Source of the DNA: Tetrahymena elliotti 4EA
Taxonomy: Eukaryota; Ciliophora; Oligohymenophorea; Hymenostomatida; Tetrahymenidae
Direction of reading: 5' to 3'
Assembly: GCA_000231825.2 (NCBI GenBank)
Contig: JH720341.1
Span: 112,503 to 176,502 of the forward strand
Length of the DNA stretch: 64,000 nt
Part shown: positions 39,901-51,451 of the stretch, one piece after another
Position numbering within the stretch: position 1 is the stretch's first letter
How the letters are laid out: each line of letters begins with the position of its first letter
Notes under the pieces: generated by a model
Told to the model about the DNA's origin: nothing
Seen by the model: the letters and a program-made list of their open reading frames with translations, nothing else
The model's database searches: none
Made by a program: the position numbers and the translations under genes

Positions 39901-42900
39901 ATATGTAGCAATTTATATAGAAAATTCTACGCTTAATAAAAGACTCAGAACAAATATTACAAATTATATTATCTACATCTTCTTATGGCTACTTATTATT
40001 TTATTGATCAACCTTTTTTAATTCTTTTATTTAATTTTATTAGGAAAATTGTTATTATCTTTTTTTGAATTCTTCCAATAATTGTCTTTAAGCTTGTTTA
40101 GCTTTTTCTTATTAGCTATTATTCTGTGAGCCATTTATGCTGCTTACTTTGTTATAATTTAATTAATTATTTGCCAAAACTTTAGTATTTTAATTGTAAG
40201 AAGAATGATTTTGATCTAAGCCTAATTAATCTTCTTAGATTTCATTTTTTTTGTCATCCTAATTCTAATGAAATTCATTTTCTACTTCTTCTTTTCTCGT
40301 CCTCTTGATTTTCGAAAGTTTACACTAAATTTATTTTTTTAATGCTTGAGAAATAGGATTTATTGTATCAAGAAAATTTGATAACTTATCAACAGACTCA
40401 TGAAAAACTATTTGATTCTCTTTTCATAATAGAAAATTAATAAATTTTAATTATCAATAAAAAATTTTACTTATTGGTGAATACTGTAAAATTAGAGAAA
40501 CTGTTCTTAAAATTGAAAACATACCTTGATGCTGAATAAGCTACTTATTTAACAAGATTTGAACAAATTCTATAGAAAAAATATTCTCAAGAATTTAAGA
40601 TATAGTAGAATGAGCTTTCATATTGCCTAAGATAAAGTCTAAAATTTAAGGTTAATCTTAAGAGCTTTAATTAAATGAGTTCTATTGATTGATTTAAAAA
40701 TTTAAACTCTCGAGAACATTAGTTATTTTGCTTTTAGATTAATGTTTGTAAAATATTCCTGGATCATATTGAGGAAAATCACCAGAAGGTTTTACTGTGT
40801 TACTTCTCCAATCATAAGATAAATAGTTAACAAAAAAAGAGTCAGGTAACTTGGATAAATCAACAGAAAGTATTTATTTAAATGATTTGTTTATTTTTTT
40901 AATACTCTACCTCATTCTATGCATAGAAATAGGTGAAAAGCCTGAAGATACTTAAGTGTTTTATTAAGGAGAAGACTATAAATTAATAATCTGCAAGGAG
41001 TCAAGAGAACTAATTTAATCTTAATTATTTATGTGGTTCTAGCTTTCAAATAAAAATGAAAGTATCACTTTTTTCAATAGTTCTTTATAATTATTGTTGT
41101 ATATCTTAAATTTGCTTAAAAAGAGAAACTCATGAACTTCTTGCAAGAGAAGGAATAAATTTTTTTAGATCCACAAAAAAAGTTAAGGACTCAGATTCAT
41201 ATTTTGAGAGACTTATTTTTTAAGTAAGTCATCACTGGAACATAATTATGGCATCCAATATTAAACAAGAAACCATTCAGAGCTAAACATCCAATCGTAA
41301 TGATTTTATTTCTATCTATCACATTTAAGAAGCACACTCTTTTGAAAGAAATTTTCAATTATTTTTTTGTCTTTTATGTTAATAGATGATGAATCATTTT
41401 TATTTAGCTAAATCAATTTAAAATTAGCTTTGCTAATATCACTTTGCTAGTGGCCATAATAATTAGAAGTGTTTTAATTATTTTAGTTCTTGATTGCTGT
41501 TTATTAAGGACTTTAGTTGTTGAATACAAAGCTTTAATTATTCAGCAGACTATGACAACTTTAATTATCAGTTTATTTTGCATTACTATTTAGAACAATC
41601 CAATTTGAGTTATTGTTATTATTATTACTATGAATTATATTAGTGTTATTATTTCTTTTATTATTATTTGGTGTTAAGTTCCCTTGATTTGACTTAAGAC
41701 TTTAAGGAGGGTTACTTTCTAATTAAATTTATATTTAAGGGCTTATTGAATATTATTAATTTTAACATAAGAGACCATTTTGAGTTAATGATGATTAATG
41801 ATTAAAAACTGATTAAGATGGCTAACTCTAAAACTATTAAGATAAATTCATAGCTGATGGCATTTACGAAAAGTTCTACTAAACCGTAGTAGCAAATTTT
41901 GGGAGGCTTTTAGCCTTAGGTGTTGGTGCAAAATTACTATGAAGAGTTTAGTACAGTAAACTTACTAAAAGCACCAAACGTAGATGAGCGACAGTCGAAT
42001 AATGCTCTTGTGTGTATGCATATGTATTAACTTCATCTATATCTTATTTTTTTAATTCAAAGTAAGAATAAATCTTTTGCATTAAAATTCTGTTTTTTGA
42101 TATTCTTCTGAATATTTTCATAAGGAGAATCCAATTTAATCTTTCATTGTATTCCACTTCTTGATAACTCTTAATCCTTTTTGAATCTGGATAAGTAGAC
42201 ACTTTCAGTATATGAAGTATTAATTCATGATGAGCTGGAAGAGTTAAATCAAATTTTTTAACAAATAAAATTACAACCTAGAGCCAATTTTTACGAGAGC
42301 GCTTACTCACTTATGGGTTGTAAATCAACTCAAATACAGAGGATATGTTATTTTTAAAATTATATAGCAAACAATCCAGTTCATGCTTATTAATATTGCT
42401 CATAATCTTATAAATTAAGGTAGGAGACTCATAAATTAAGCATCTCCTTAGCATGATATCTATGAGCCTAGATTAAATATCTCCGAAGAGAAAAAGGGGA
42501 TCGATTAGTTATTTTAGAGATTCTTATTCAATCATTCAGTAGAATTTTAAAAGCGACTCTAACAATACTTCAGGATAAGAGTTATTTTACTTTGTATTAG
42601 TTGATTAAGTATTTGAGGAAGAGAGTATCATATTTGAATTGATCTCTGTTTTTTTATTATCTTATTTTAAACTATTTTTATTGTTTCCATCTTAGTTTAG
42701 TTAGTTATCTTAGCTATGAATAATAATACCATTTACCTATAGAACACATTTTTTGCAATTTACATTACATATTTTACCATCTAAATTATTTGCTGTACAA
42801 AAATTATCTTATGCCTTTTCACAAACAATAATTGTTGCCTCTTACTATTTAAGATTACTGTTAGATGGTACTTATAAAATTCCATTTAAATCTTTATTTT

Positions 42901-43726
42901 TATGATTTGTGTATTAAATTTTCCTTCTTATTATTGTTGGAAAGTTAGAAGTAACATGAATTGATTCCTCTAGCAAAGCTGTTTTTATAGCTTGCAAGAT
43001 TGGAGTGCATATGATATTTTATCCATTTTATAGAGTTCTGCTAGCAACATAAGTAATTAAACTTTACATAAATAGATTCATTTGTTATACGTTTTTTTCT
43101 TTAATATACTTTTAAATTCTAGTTTTCATAACTCTAACTATTTTCTCTCTTACTTTCATAAATAGCTTATCATTTTGATTTTTTTAGTTATTCAAATTAG
43201 CTTGTGAATTAACTTCATTTTTATTTTATAAATTATTTTAATTATTTTCATCATTTTATTATTTGATCTTCTCAGAATCATCTTGGTTTTATTCTACCAA
43301 TTATAGCATAGCCTCATTTGTATTGTTTTGAACTGAGTCTAATTTATTATGAGAACGACAAAATATTCCAAAGAAACCACAATCGCACACTAATTAACTC
43401 TTTTAATCAGTTTAGCGTTGCTTAATAACTTTATTGATTTGAATGAGAACATCATGGCCAAGATGATCATTCATCTAATTGAAGCAAAAGCTGCATATAA
43501 CATATTTTTTATTGTGGCAATCTAAACATTAATAATAGACCTAGTTCTTACTAATTTTTCGAAGACAAAAATAAGATTCTTCATTATAATTGCAACCAAG
43601 CTCATAAAAGAGCTCTCTTTTCACCGAATCACTTCCATAAATAAGACGATTCAACTCTTCCCCATATTTATCTAAAGTTTTTTTTTCTGAAAAACACGAA
43701 AATAAAGTTTAGCAAATATTTTTCAT
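36976..43726 (-). CDS. UBR-family N-recognin E3 ubiquitin ligase
   Basis: A very large gene, about 2200 residues, from ATG 43724-43726 to TGA 36976-36978. Three UBR-ligase landmarks come in the right order. First, a UBR box at about residues 50-125 (CLDCHNKKYVICSFCF, NDHLGHDVLI, then VCDCGFFGIFCRSH), which in this family binds N-degrons. Second, the helix EKAKQAQRQLLEEFKKRQQQF followed by a RING-H2 at 39700-39960 (CNICSESF, CNHLMHKNC, FCQCC), the E2-binding part. Third, a C-terminal UBR cap near 37500-37860 (CSVCRRYP, CLLCNSNLCSKH, HHSGMSMYLNYSS and a final QLYKDKIGRPPN). Asn/Gln-rich linkers separate them. Introns are few; a 40-base one at 39361-39400 joins the RING part to the C-terminal part in frame. 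One in-frame TGA at 42536-42538 interrupts the frame (see findings). It targets proteins for proteasomal degradation by family knowledge. Confidence 0.82.
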
Positions 43727-43854
43727 GAATAGTTAGATAGTAAAAACAATTAATGAATGATTAAAGTTTGTGATTTATGTTAGCCTAACAAATAATATAG
43801 CACCTTATTAAATCCTTACAAATTAATCTCAAAAAATAAATATAGTTCTCAGAA

Positions 43855-44511
43855 ATGCTTTTGTATTTGCTTAAACAAATTGCAGAAACGAGTAGAAGAC
43901 CAATGAAAATATAGCTTATTGAGTGTTATTCAATAGGATGGATAAATTACCAAGATCTAAAAGGAAATGATCAAATCTAAAATTTAAATTAAAATTAACT
44001 TTAAAAGAAAAATTAGGAGAGTAGTTATCTAAATATGAAAGAAAATAGTATAAAATATTTAGATTAAGAAAATGGAAAAGAGTGTTTTACAAAAATCTTT
44101 TTGGGCTAATTATTAGTTAACTTTTCTTTAATCTCAATTAACTTACTCTCTTAATATATGGAATTAAAATTTATATTAATTGATTTCTTAATATTATTAA
44201 TATCGCTCCTAAATCAATTATACTTTTTTATCTTTTTCTGGTTTTTCCCTTTTGTTCTTGCTATTTATTGTCTTAATATTAATTGTGCTAATCTTTTTCT
44301 TCTTCCTTATATTTATTTATTTGATTTGCAAATTTACACAAATAATTCCTTTTTTTATTATTACTATTTCTTCTATATTTACTTATTTTTTTCAATCAAA
44401 TTTGCTTTGTATGCATGTATTTATTTATTGAATTTGTTTTCATAATTTTTATTTTTTAGATTTACATTTATAAATAGCACTCATTTTATCAAAGTATTTT
44501 TCAATCAGTGA
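43855..44511 (+). CDS. Possible small multi-pass membrane protein
   Basis: An open frame of 218 codons in ciliate code from ATG 43855 to TGA 44509-44511. The first half is mixed and hydrophilic (KQIAETSRRPMKIQLIECYS, then Gln/Asn-rich), the second strongly hydrophobic with about three possible helices (FILIDFLILLISLLNQL, FPFVLAIYCL, FSIKFALYACIYLLNLF). It begins 128 bases from the divergent UBR ligase start. I do not recognise it. The Phe/Tyr/Leu bias is also what random AT-rich DNA gives, so this may be spurious. Its end overlaps the candidate gene on the other strand at 44440-44859 by 72 bases. Confidence 0.3.
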
Positions 44512-44859
44512 TTCTTTTTTACCAGTTTATTGAATTTTATCTATTAATTTTGTTTGTGGTATCGATTCATTTGAATTACTATCATTTAAAACACCACTAT
44601 TTTATTTTCTATTAACTATCTTCTGCATTTATAATTACTTTTTTTAGAGCTTATATAATAAATTATCATATTTCTATTTATGTAATCTAAATGAATCAGC
44701 TTGAGCTTGCAGTAATTTAATATTTGAATCAAAAAATATATTTTTCTATACACACAGCTGAATGAACCTATGATTATTATAGCATAAAATACTTAAATTA
44801 AGAATAAACTTCACATAGATTATCTAGTATTTATTCAGTAAAAATCTCTCTCTTTACAT
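44440..44859 (-). CDS. Possible small coiled-coil protein
   Basis: An open frame of 139 residues from ATG 44857-44859 to TGA 44440-44442. The C-terminal two thirds has a credible protein composition with heptad-like pattern and Gln codons (LLQAQADSFRLHKQKYDNLL, KLQKKQLQMQKIVNRKQ, LIDKIQQTGKKESLIEKYF) and a basic end. The N-terminal third is hydrophobic and less convincing, so it may be the last exon of a longer gene or a short gene starting further in. Not recognised. Confidence 0.35.
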
Positions 44860-46103
44860 TAAATTATTTCAAAGTGAAGGAGAAAATCAGATAAATTTTA
44901 TTAAACATAAAAGAAAATAAATAATCTAAATTAAAATAAATAGTAAGATTTTTAATTTTTATCAAGCAATTTTTACACTAATTTTTAGCAAAAAATTTTT
45001 ATTCTTAAATTAAATATGAGACACATATTAATTAGTTTAAAATACAAAATTAATAGATAACAAAGTAATATATACTTAAAAGTTTTTAATATTAAATTTC
45101 AACTTAGGATTTTTAAAATTAAAATAAAAGCATTTCCTCATAATAGATTTTATAAAATGAAATAAAAAGATAAACCTTAAAATAAATTTATCAATATTAT
45201 TAGCATATCTGTTTTTTTAGTAACAAATTATATTGGTAAGAAAGTAAAAAAAATAATTGAAATATTAAAAAAAATATTTACTAGCTCAATAATTTTATTT
45301 TTAGAAATGATTTTCGAGGATAAAAAAATGTAAATTATTTTGAATTATTTACAATAAAATTTAAATTTATGTTTTTAAATAGAAAATCTGTTGAGACATC
45401 AAATACCCTCTCTGATTTTTTAAGGAAATAAAAGTAACAAAACTCTCCAAAAAAAAGTTAACCTATCAAGAGAAGATAGCTTTCTTGTGACTATAGGTTT
45501 AAATAATAATAAAATTATTTAAATGAAGTGGATATGTAAACATTGCTAAACTAAAAAATAGAGTCAAATTATATTTTTGGATAATCATAGGTTGGCTTTA
45601 AAAATGAGTAAAATAAAAGAATCTTGCATTTAAGAACCCAATCCTTAAAACCTAAAATTTGAGTTTAACAATTTAAATTATTGAATTAAAAATATGAAAG
45701 AAATCACATTTTTTAGTTATTATTAAATACAAAAATATATTTTTTCAAAGTAAAAATAAAAAGTAATTTGATACTTAATTAATTTGTAATTAATATTTGA
45801 TTTATATTTATATTTATTTGTATTTAAATTGTATGATTATGTTGTTTAAGTATCAAAGAGTGATGTTTTAATAAAAATGAAAGATATTTAGTGGAATTAT
45901 TGATAAATTATATTTGAATACATGTTTATAAAAATAGATGAAAATCTTTTAAAAATGGTAGTGAGTAATGTTAGTTTTAATAGGATTTAAATAACAAACA
46001 ATAACATTAATCAAATGAATGATTTATATTTTACAAGAATTCAAAAATATCATGGTATTGTATTTTAAATTATATATTTTGAAAATAGTATTAGGAATCA
46101 AAA
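44860..46103. other. Intergenic region, AT-rich
   Basis: About 1.2 kb of A/T-rich sequence. I see no coding signal on either strand. It includes the 3' flank of the eL8 gene. Confidence 0.5.
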
Positions 46104-48518
46104 TCAGAGGTTAGCCTTCTTGATTTGTTCTTCCTTGACAGCCTTAGCGAGAGCTTCGACCTTGTGTTGAGATTTTTGTCCCAAAATACCACCACCCCAG
46201 GTCTTTCTGAGTTCGTCGTTAGCGTTGTAGTTGGTCTTGAAGGTGTCGACGAATTATTAGAGCTTAGCCTTATCCTTTAATTTGAAAGAAAAATTATTTA
46301 ATACATTAATTTAAAAGTTATAAAAATGTTTGTTTACTTCGTTTCTAACTTCAGTGAGAGCAACAGCGGTAGCAGTCTTCTTGTTAACTAACTTACCGAG
46401 AGCAGCCTTACCTAATTGATTATTATGAATAATTTTAAATGGAATATAATTTTAATTTCAAGAAAATTAAATTTTCAGAGAAATTATCAAAAGAATCAAA
46501 CAAATAAATGAATGAATCCTTTTTTTTCTTTTGAATTTCCATTTAGGGTCATTGGTAGGGCTTTTTCGGTTCCGCACTGAAATGGTTAGTAAGAAGAGTG
46601 AACATATTTTATGAAATTTAGATGAATAGTGGTAGTTTGTTATTAGGAATTAGATGATTAGTTTGATATGGAGAGATGATAGAAGCTAGATTGATTACAT
46701 TAACAATTAGTTTTACAACTTATTATTTATTTATTCAATCTAATATTGCTTACAATCAGCTCCTCAAGCTTTCTTTTATTGCTAAAAAGATATTCATTAA
46801 ATGGTGATGGGCTTTATGATTTAAGTCAGCCACATCATCTCATCTTTTTTTGAATTAAGCTGCTCTCACTTTAGCACAGCTTTTTGCTGAATAATGTGTG
46901 AAACGTTTTTAACATACTTACAATTAATTCTTTCTAAATAACTATGAAAACCATCTCAATATCTAATTGATTTAGATAAATGAAATTTGTTTTCATAGGG
47001 AGAGTAAAGTTTTTAGGATTGTTTTTAAGAGTAAAGTTTAATAGTTTAGAGAGAATTAATTTATTTTCTGAAGTAAGTTCCACTTTTAATCAGTTTATCT
47101 TATAGCAAATAATCTTCATTTGTTAATTGAAGATAAAGAAAGGAAGGTAAAGAGGAATGCAAAAGAAGTTGGCTCTTCATCATATATTTCGTTTCCGATT
47201 AATTTGATGAATGTTGGTATAATTTTAAAAGATATTTAAAATTCCAAACTGCAATCTTACTATAACTTTATTTGAATTACAACTATATCATGTAATTAAT
47301 ATATTCACTGATCAATTGATATGATCGAAGTTAAATTCGAATCAATAGATTCTTGCATTTTAATATTCCTCTTTCTAACTTTCATCTATTTATTTATTTT
47401 TTCTATATTCAAATATTCATTTAATATGTATTGCTGCTTCTTCTATTACTTAAATTAGTGCAGATAAAACTTCAACAGTAAAATATTCACTAACTAGCTT
47501 AATAACTAACTTCTTATTCATCTATTTATCTAAACTGACTTTGTTATTAATTAATTTTAGCTTTTGGTTAATTTTTTTTTTTAATTACTATTGGCTTAGA
47601 AGTGAGTTAGATACAATAAGAGTAGCTAATTAAGCTAATAAATGATATTAGTGTTGGTTGAGTTTTAAATCATCTTCCCTAAATTCCATTGACATTCTAT
47701 ATGTTCGAAATGCTTATTCTTATGATAATTTTCTGTGCTTGATTGATAGCTTCAAGTAGCTAGCATTTTAATTTATTTTAACTATCTATTACCTTTAACA
47801 AAAGCGAAAGGGACGTCGTTCTTTCTGCAGAGTTGAGGAAGGAAGATAACCAATTCGATGGGATCAACGTCGTGAGCGATAACAACTAACTTAGCTTGCT
47901 TGTTTTCAATCAAAGTGGTGATGTGGTTAAGACCATACTTGAGGACGATGAGCTTCTTGGATTCAACTTGCTTACCGTTCTTCTTGGCATCAGCTTAAGC
48001 AAGTAATCTTTGCTTCTTTTCAGCGGGCTTTTCAGGAGCATAAGAAGCTAAGAGCTTGAATAAGTTAGCAGCTTTATAATTAAAATAAATTTAGTAAGAA
48101 TAGACAATTACTCAAAATGATATTATTTATTGCAGAAAATAACAATTCATTACAGTGGTTCTTATCAAGAGTCTTGGTGAATTGGTTGATTTGAGGGGGG
48201 ACTTTAAGTCTTTGGAGGAGGACTCTCTTTTGTCTTTGGAGAGTAATGTATCTAGGCCATCTGACGAATCTGGTGAGGTCTCTCTTGGGTTGGATATCAC
48301 CACCAACTCTGAAACTTCTGGGCTTAGCTTGGAACAAGGGGTTTCTCTTCTTTTCAACCTTCTTGGGCTTAGTAATCTTCTTGGGAGCTTTAGGCTATTT
48401 AATTAAGATAAGAAATGTTCAATTTGATGAATGACTGTTTGGGCTAGTTAAGCAACAAATCATGTTAATTGCTTGCTAGGTTGGATTAAATCTTAAAAAT
48501 AAATTAAAAATTTACCAT
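46104..48518 (-). CDS. RPL7A: Ribosomal protein eL8 (L7a)
   Basis: Large-subunit ribosomal protein of the L7Ae kink-turn family, 255 residues, close to the yeast length. Five exons are clear: 48516-48518, 48154-48394, 47793-48071, 46338-46411 and 46104-46274. Exon 1 codes for only the start Met, followed by [12 protein letters not shown]. Family motifs include [35 protein letters not shown], the L7Ae core [20 protein letters not shown] and [18 protein letters not shown], and the end [10 protein letters not shown]. Codon use is strongly biased: almost all Gln are CAA and Arg AGA, with a few TAA Gln, as expected for a highly expressed ciliate gene. Intron 3 (46412-47792, about 1.38 kb) is enormous for this genome and holds a GC-rich patch. 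Confidence 0.97.
46412..47792 (-). other. Giant intron 3 of the eL8 gene
   Basis: 1381 bases with donor GTAATAG and acceptor AATTAG, in frame between VPFAFVKG and KAALGKLV. All other introns I resolved in this window are roughly 40-125 bases, apart from the uS15 intron. Mostly AT-rich, but it has islands of mixed composition (46539-46585, 46740-46870, 47080-47190), so it may host intronic snoRNAs as L7a introns do in animals. No complete snoRNA could be confirmed by eye. Confidence 0.7.
46539..46585 (-). other. GC-rich patch bounded by a 6-bp inverted repeat
   Basis: Inside the eL8 giant intron. CCATTT at 46539-46544 can pair with AAATGG at 46580-46585. The enclosed bases are far more GC-rich than the flanks and include CGGTTCCGC. 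This could be a small structured RNA; no family recognised. Confidence 0.3.
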
Positions 48519-49728
48519 TTCTATTTATGTATGTATTAGTTTTTCCTTTAATTAATTTTTCCTTATTTATTTTCTTATTAACTTTTTTGCTTTCTAATAT
48601 CCTTTTGAAATATTTGTCCCACCTTTTTATTCCTTCTTCTTTTAAGCTTTTTCACCTTTAATCAAATTTTTAATAACACTGTCCCCACTTAATTAAACAA
48701 ATTTTATACTTTCCATTCATTTTACATGCGTGATCTAAAAATTTATCTAAAATGCTTATGAAACATTGATCTAAGGGCATTTAGATCACAAACTTTAATT
48801 CCATAATGTTTACTTCTATTTCCTTAACAATTAGTAGACAAAAGAATAAATTATTTTTATCTCAAAAAACCCCCATTTTAAATTTTATTTTTCAAATAAA
48901 AATTTATTTTATTTTTTAAAGATTAGGATGAAAAAGCTCATTATTTGTAAAGATTAAATAAAAATCAATTGAAAAGTACCTTAAATTATTTTTTATTTGA
49001 TTTAATTAAGTTCTTAGATTGAATTTACAACATACCAATAAAACATAATAATAAATTGGTATTTATAAAATTAAATATTGATTTATTTCTCTAATGCAAA
49101 ATTATTTCAAAATGTAAAATTATTACTTTTAATAAGTAAAATTATTACATATACTTTTATTTAATTTACCAAAAACTTCAATTATGATTTATTTTTTAAA
49201 AAAGAAGCGAATTTAACAAAAGGTTGAAATTAAATTCATATATCTTTTTTTAATTGATTATATCTTTTTTCTTTTTCCTCAAATAATTATTGAAATATTA
49301 TCACAACATAGGTATTTCTACATTTATATTATTATTTTTATGTGAATATATTTATCATTTGTAGTAGAATTATTTAATTTTAATATTAAAATTACTTTTA
49401 TTGCTTCCTTTACCAATTAACTTTCAAAATTTACTCCAAAAAATAAGATAAAAATCCTGTTTATTTATTTGCAAATGAATGAAAAAGTCATGAAATTCAT
49501 ATTGAAAAGTTTATGTGATGAAAAATACATTTTAAAAAAGGAAGCACTAAACAAATGTACAAAAGAGGAGTGAAGTTTGTGAATTAATTATAGTTTTTGA
49601 TATAGTTTAAATAAAATTATATGAAATACAGTAGAAAGATGAATGGTTTTCAATAGTTTAGATATATTTCCTTTAACTATATTAATACACATACAAATTA
49701 AAATATAGTATATGTTAAGGAAGTCAGA
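48519..49728. other. Intergenic region between eL8 and uS15
   Basis: About 1.2 kb of AT-rich sequence, upstream of eL8 and downstream of uS15. It should contain the strong eL8 promoter. I see no gene and no motif I can name. Confidence 0.5.
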
Positions 49729-51451
49729 TCATTGAACTAAAGCAGAAGCAGTTTGAGCGTTGCTATTTTTTTAAAAAGTAATTATTAATATCAACATTTT
49801 TAATTATTTTAAGTAGAATTAATTCAAAATTTAATTTTTACTATTTCCATTTAGGGGGGAGCTTTTGGTTGAGCTTGTAGTATCTAGAAAGTCTGTGGAT
49901 TCTAGATTCAACGAGAATAAGTCTGTACTTAGAGTCCTTGTCCTTTCTGTTCTTTTCCAAGTGCTTTCTGATGGAGAGAGCCTTCTTGATCAAGAAGTAA
50001 AGATCTTCAGGGAGTTGGGGAGCACAACCGTTCTTCTTGAGGATTCTGAGGATCTTTTAACCAGTCAAGAATCTAACTTGGGGAATACCGTGTTGATCTC
50101 TGAGGATAACACCGATTTGAGAGGGGGTAAGACCTATTAAATATTAAGAGAAGATAAATAAAAATCTTTATTTTTTCCTTTTTCAATCAATCAATCATTT
50201 TTTGTTTGTTGCTCATTCTATTTGATTTACTCTTTCAAACGATAAAATGAATGACCTGCTATTCAAATTGTATTCAATTAATTTATTAAATTTTTTTAAA
50301 AATTAATTAAATCAATATTTATTTTATCCATTTATTTTATGGTTGTTATATTATTTCTTTCAAAGTTTGTTATTAATCCTCCTTTTGTTGTTTAGGATTT
50401 ATAGCTAGCTAGCTTTCAAATGATTTTTAAAATTGAATTTTAGTAACGATTTTAGTAAGGATTCATTTGAAAATTTGCATAAATTAGTTTTATTAATTTG
50501 TAAATTGATTGATATGCCCTAGTTTGTTTATACATTCTAACAGAATAACCATTTAGCTGAATTAATAGTAAATATTTAGCAAAATGATTATTTTGCCTGA
50601 AACATATCTTTCGCTTAAATCTGTGTGTTTATTATTTATTTATTTATTTAGCTTTGAAACTAAATTTATACTTCAAAAATACTTTTCATTAAGACTCTTT
50701 TTAGGATAGCTAAGTTCATCCTTATTTATACATATCATTACATCGCTAAAGGAAATCAGTTTAATTTAATTACTTACTTTTCTTAAATATAATTTTCTAG
50801 TGCAACTACTTGACAACTTGCTTATGTCTAATCCTATCTAAGAGTAGAAAGTGAATGCTAATAAATTGTTTGATAAACTTTTGGAAGTATTTGAGAAACT
50901 TTGTAGTAGATAAGGTAAATGAAACGTTCATAACCGCTGATGATATGACCTTTAGCGCATTTAATTATTTTGAACTAATTTGATATAGTTTGTATGCATT
51001 GTCTTGATTATTTACTAAAAGTATTCACATTTTAATTAAATACCATTTTGAGCTAATGAAAGAGCTCAACCTGTTGTTTTGAAGGTATCAAAATTTTAGT
51101 TTATAATCATTTTGGTTAATATTTGCTAAAGTATTTATTCTTTTCTGAAAATAGATTTTGGTTAATAATTTTATACTTTTAACTTTAATGTAATTTATTA
51201 AGGTAGCAGTCATTATGATATTTGTTTGAATAGCTTTCAAAAAATAAAATGAGCAATTTTTTAATATTAATTGATTGATTATCCATAAAAATTAAATTTT
51301 AATAAATATGCTTACCCTTCTTGGCCAACTTGACGGAGAGGTCAACGACGGTAGAAGGAGTCATGTGGAGCCACTTAGGAGATCTTCTCTTGAAGGGAAG
51401 GGCACTGCCGGAGATACCTTTACCTTTACCTTTCATTTGCATACGACCCAT
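49729..51451 (-). CDS. RPS13: Ribosomal protein uS15 (S13)
   Basis: Small-subunit protein that binds the central domain of 18S rRNA, 153 residues. Three exons: 51316-51451, 49842-50133 and 49729-49762. The start [20 protein letters not shown] is typical of eukaryotic S13, then [75 protein letters not shown] and the conserved end [10 protein letters not shown] with an extra Gln. Codon bias matches eL8; one Gln is TAA. Intron 1 (50134-51315, about 1.18 kb) is as oversized as the large eL8 intron, while intron 2 is 79 bases. The two ribosomal genes lie in the same direction and may share expression control, but each has its own long upstream region. Confidence 0.97.
50134..51315 (-). other. Giant intron 1 of the uS15 gene
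   Basis: 1182 bases with donor GTAAGC and acceptor TTAATAG, joining KLAKKG to LTPSQIG with the Gly codon split. Mostly AT-rich with patches of mixed composition (for example 50930-50980). In animals introns of the S13 gene host U14 snoRNAs. I found no convincing C/D box pair with a closing stem on the sense strand. Confidence 0.7.

Noticed and set aside
41890..42040. Suspected frame change or intron in the UBR ligase near a GTAAGT word
   Set aside because: On careful reading of the complement the frame is continuous there (HLRLVLLVSLLYQTLHSNF), so no splice or shift is required.
46539..46585. tRNA-like A-box and B-box words (TTGGTAGGGC and CGGTTCCGC)
   Set aside because: The spacing is too short for a tRNA and no acceptor or anticodon stem can be formed.
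47090..47183. C/D box snoRNA candidate in the eL8 intron (ATGATGA and CTGA on the sense strand, 94 bases apart)
   Set aside because: The ends do not form a closing stem and no D' box or clear guide is visible. Too weak without expression data.
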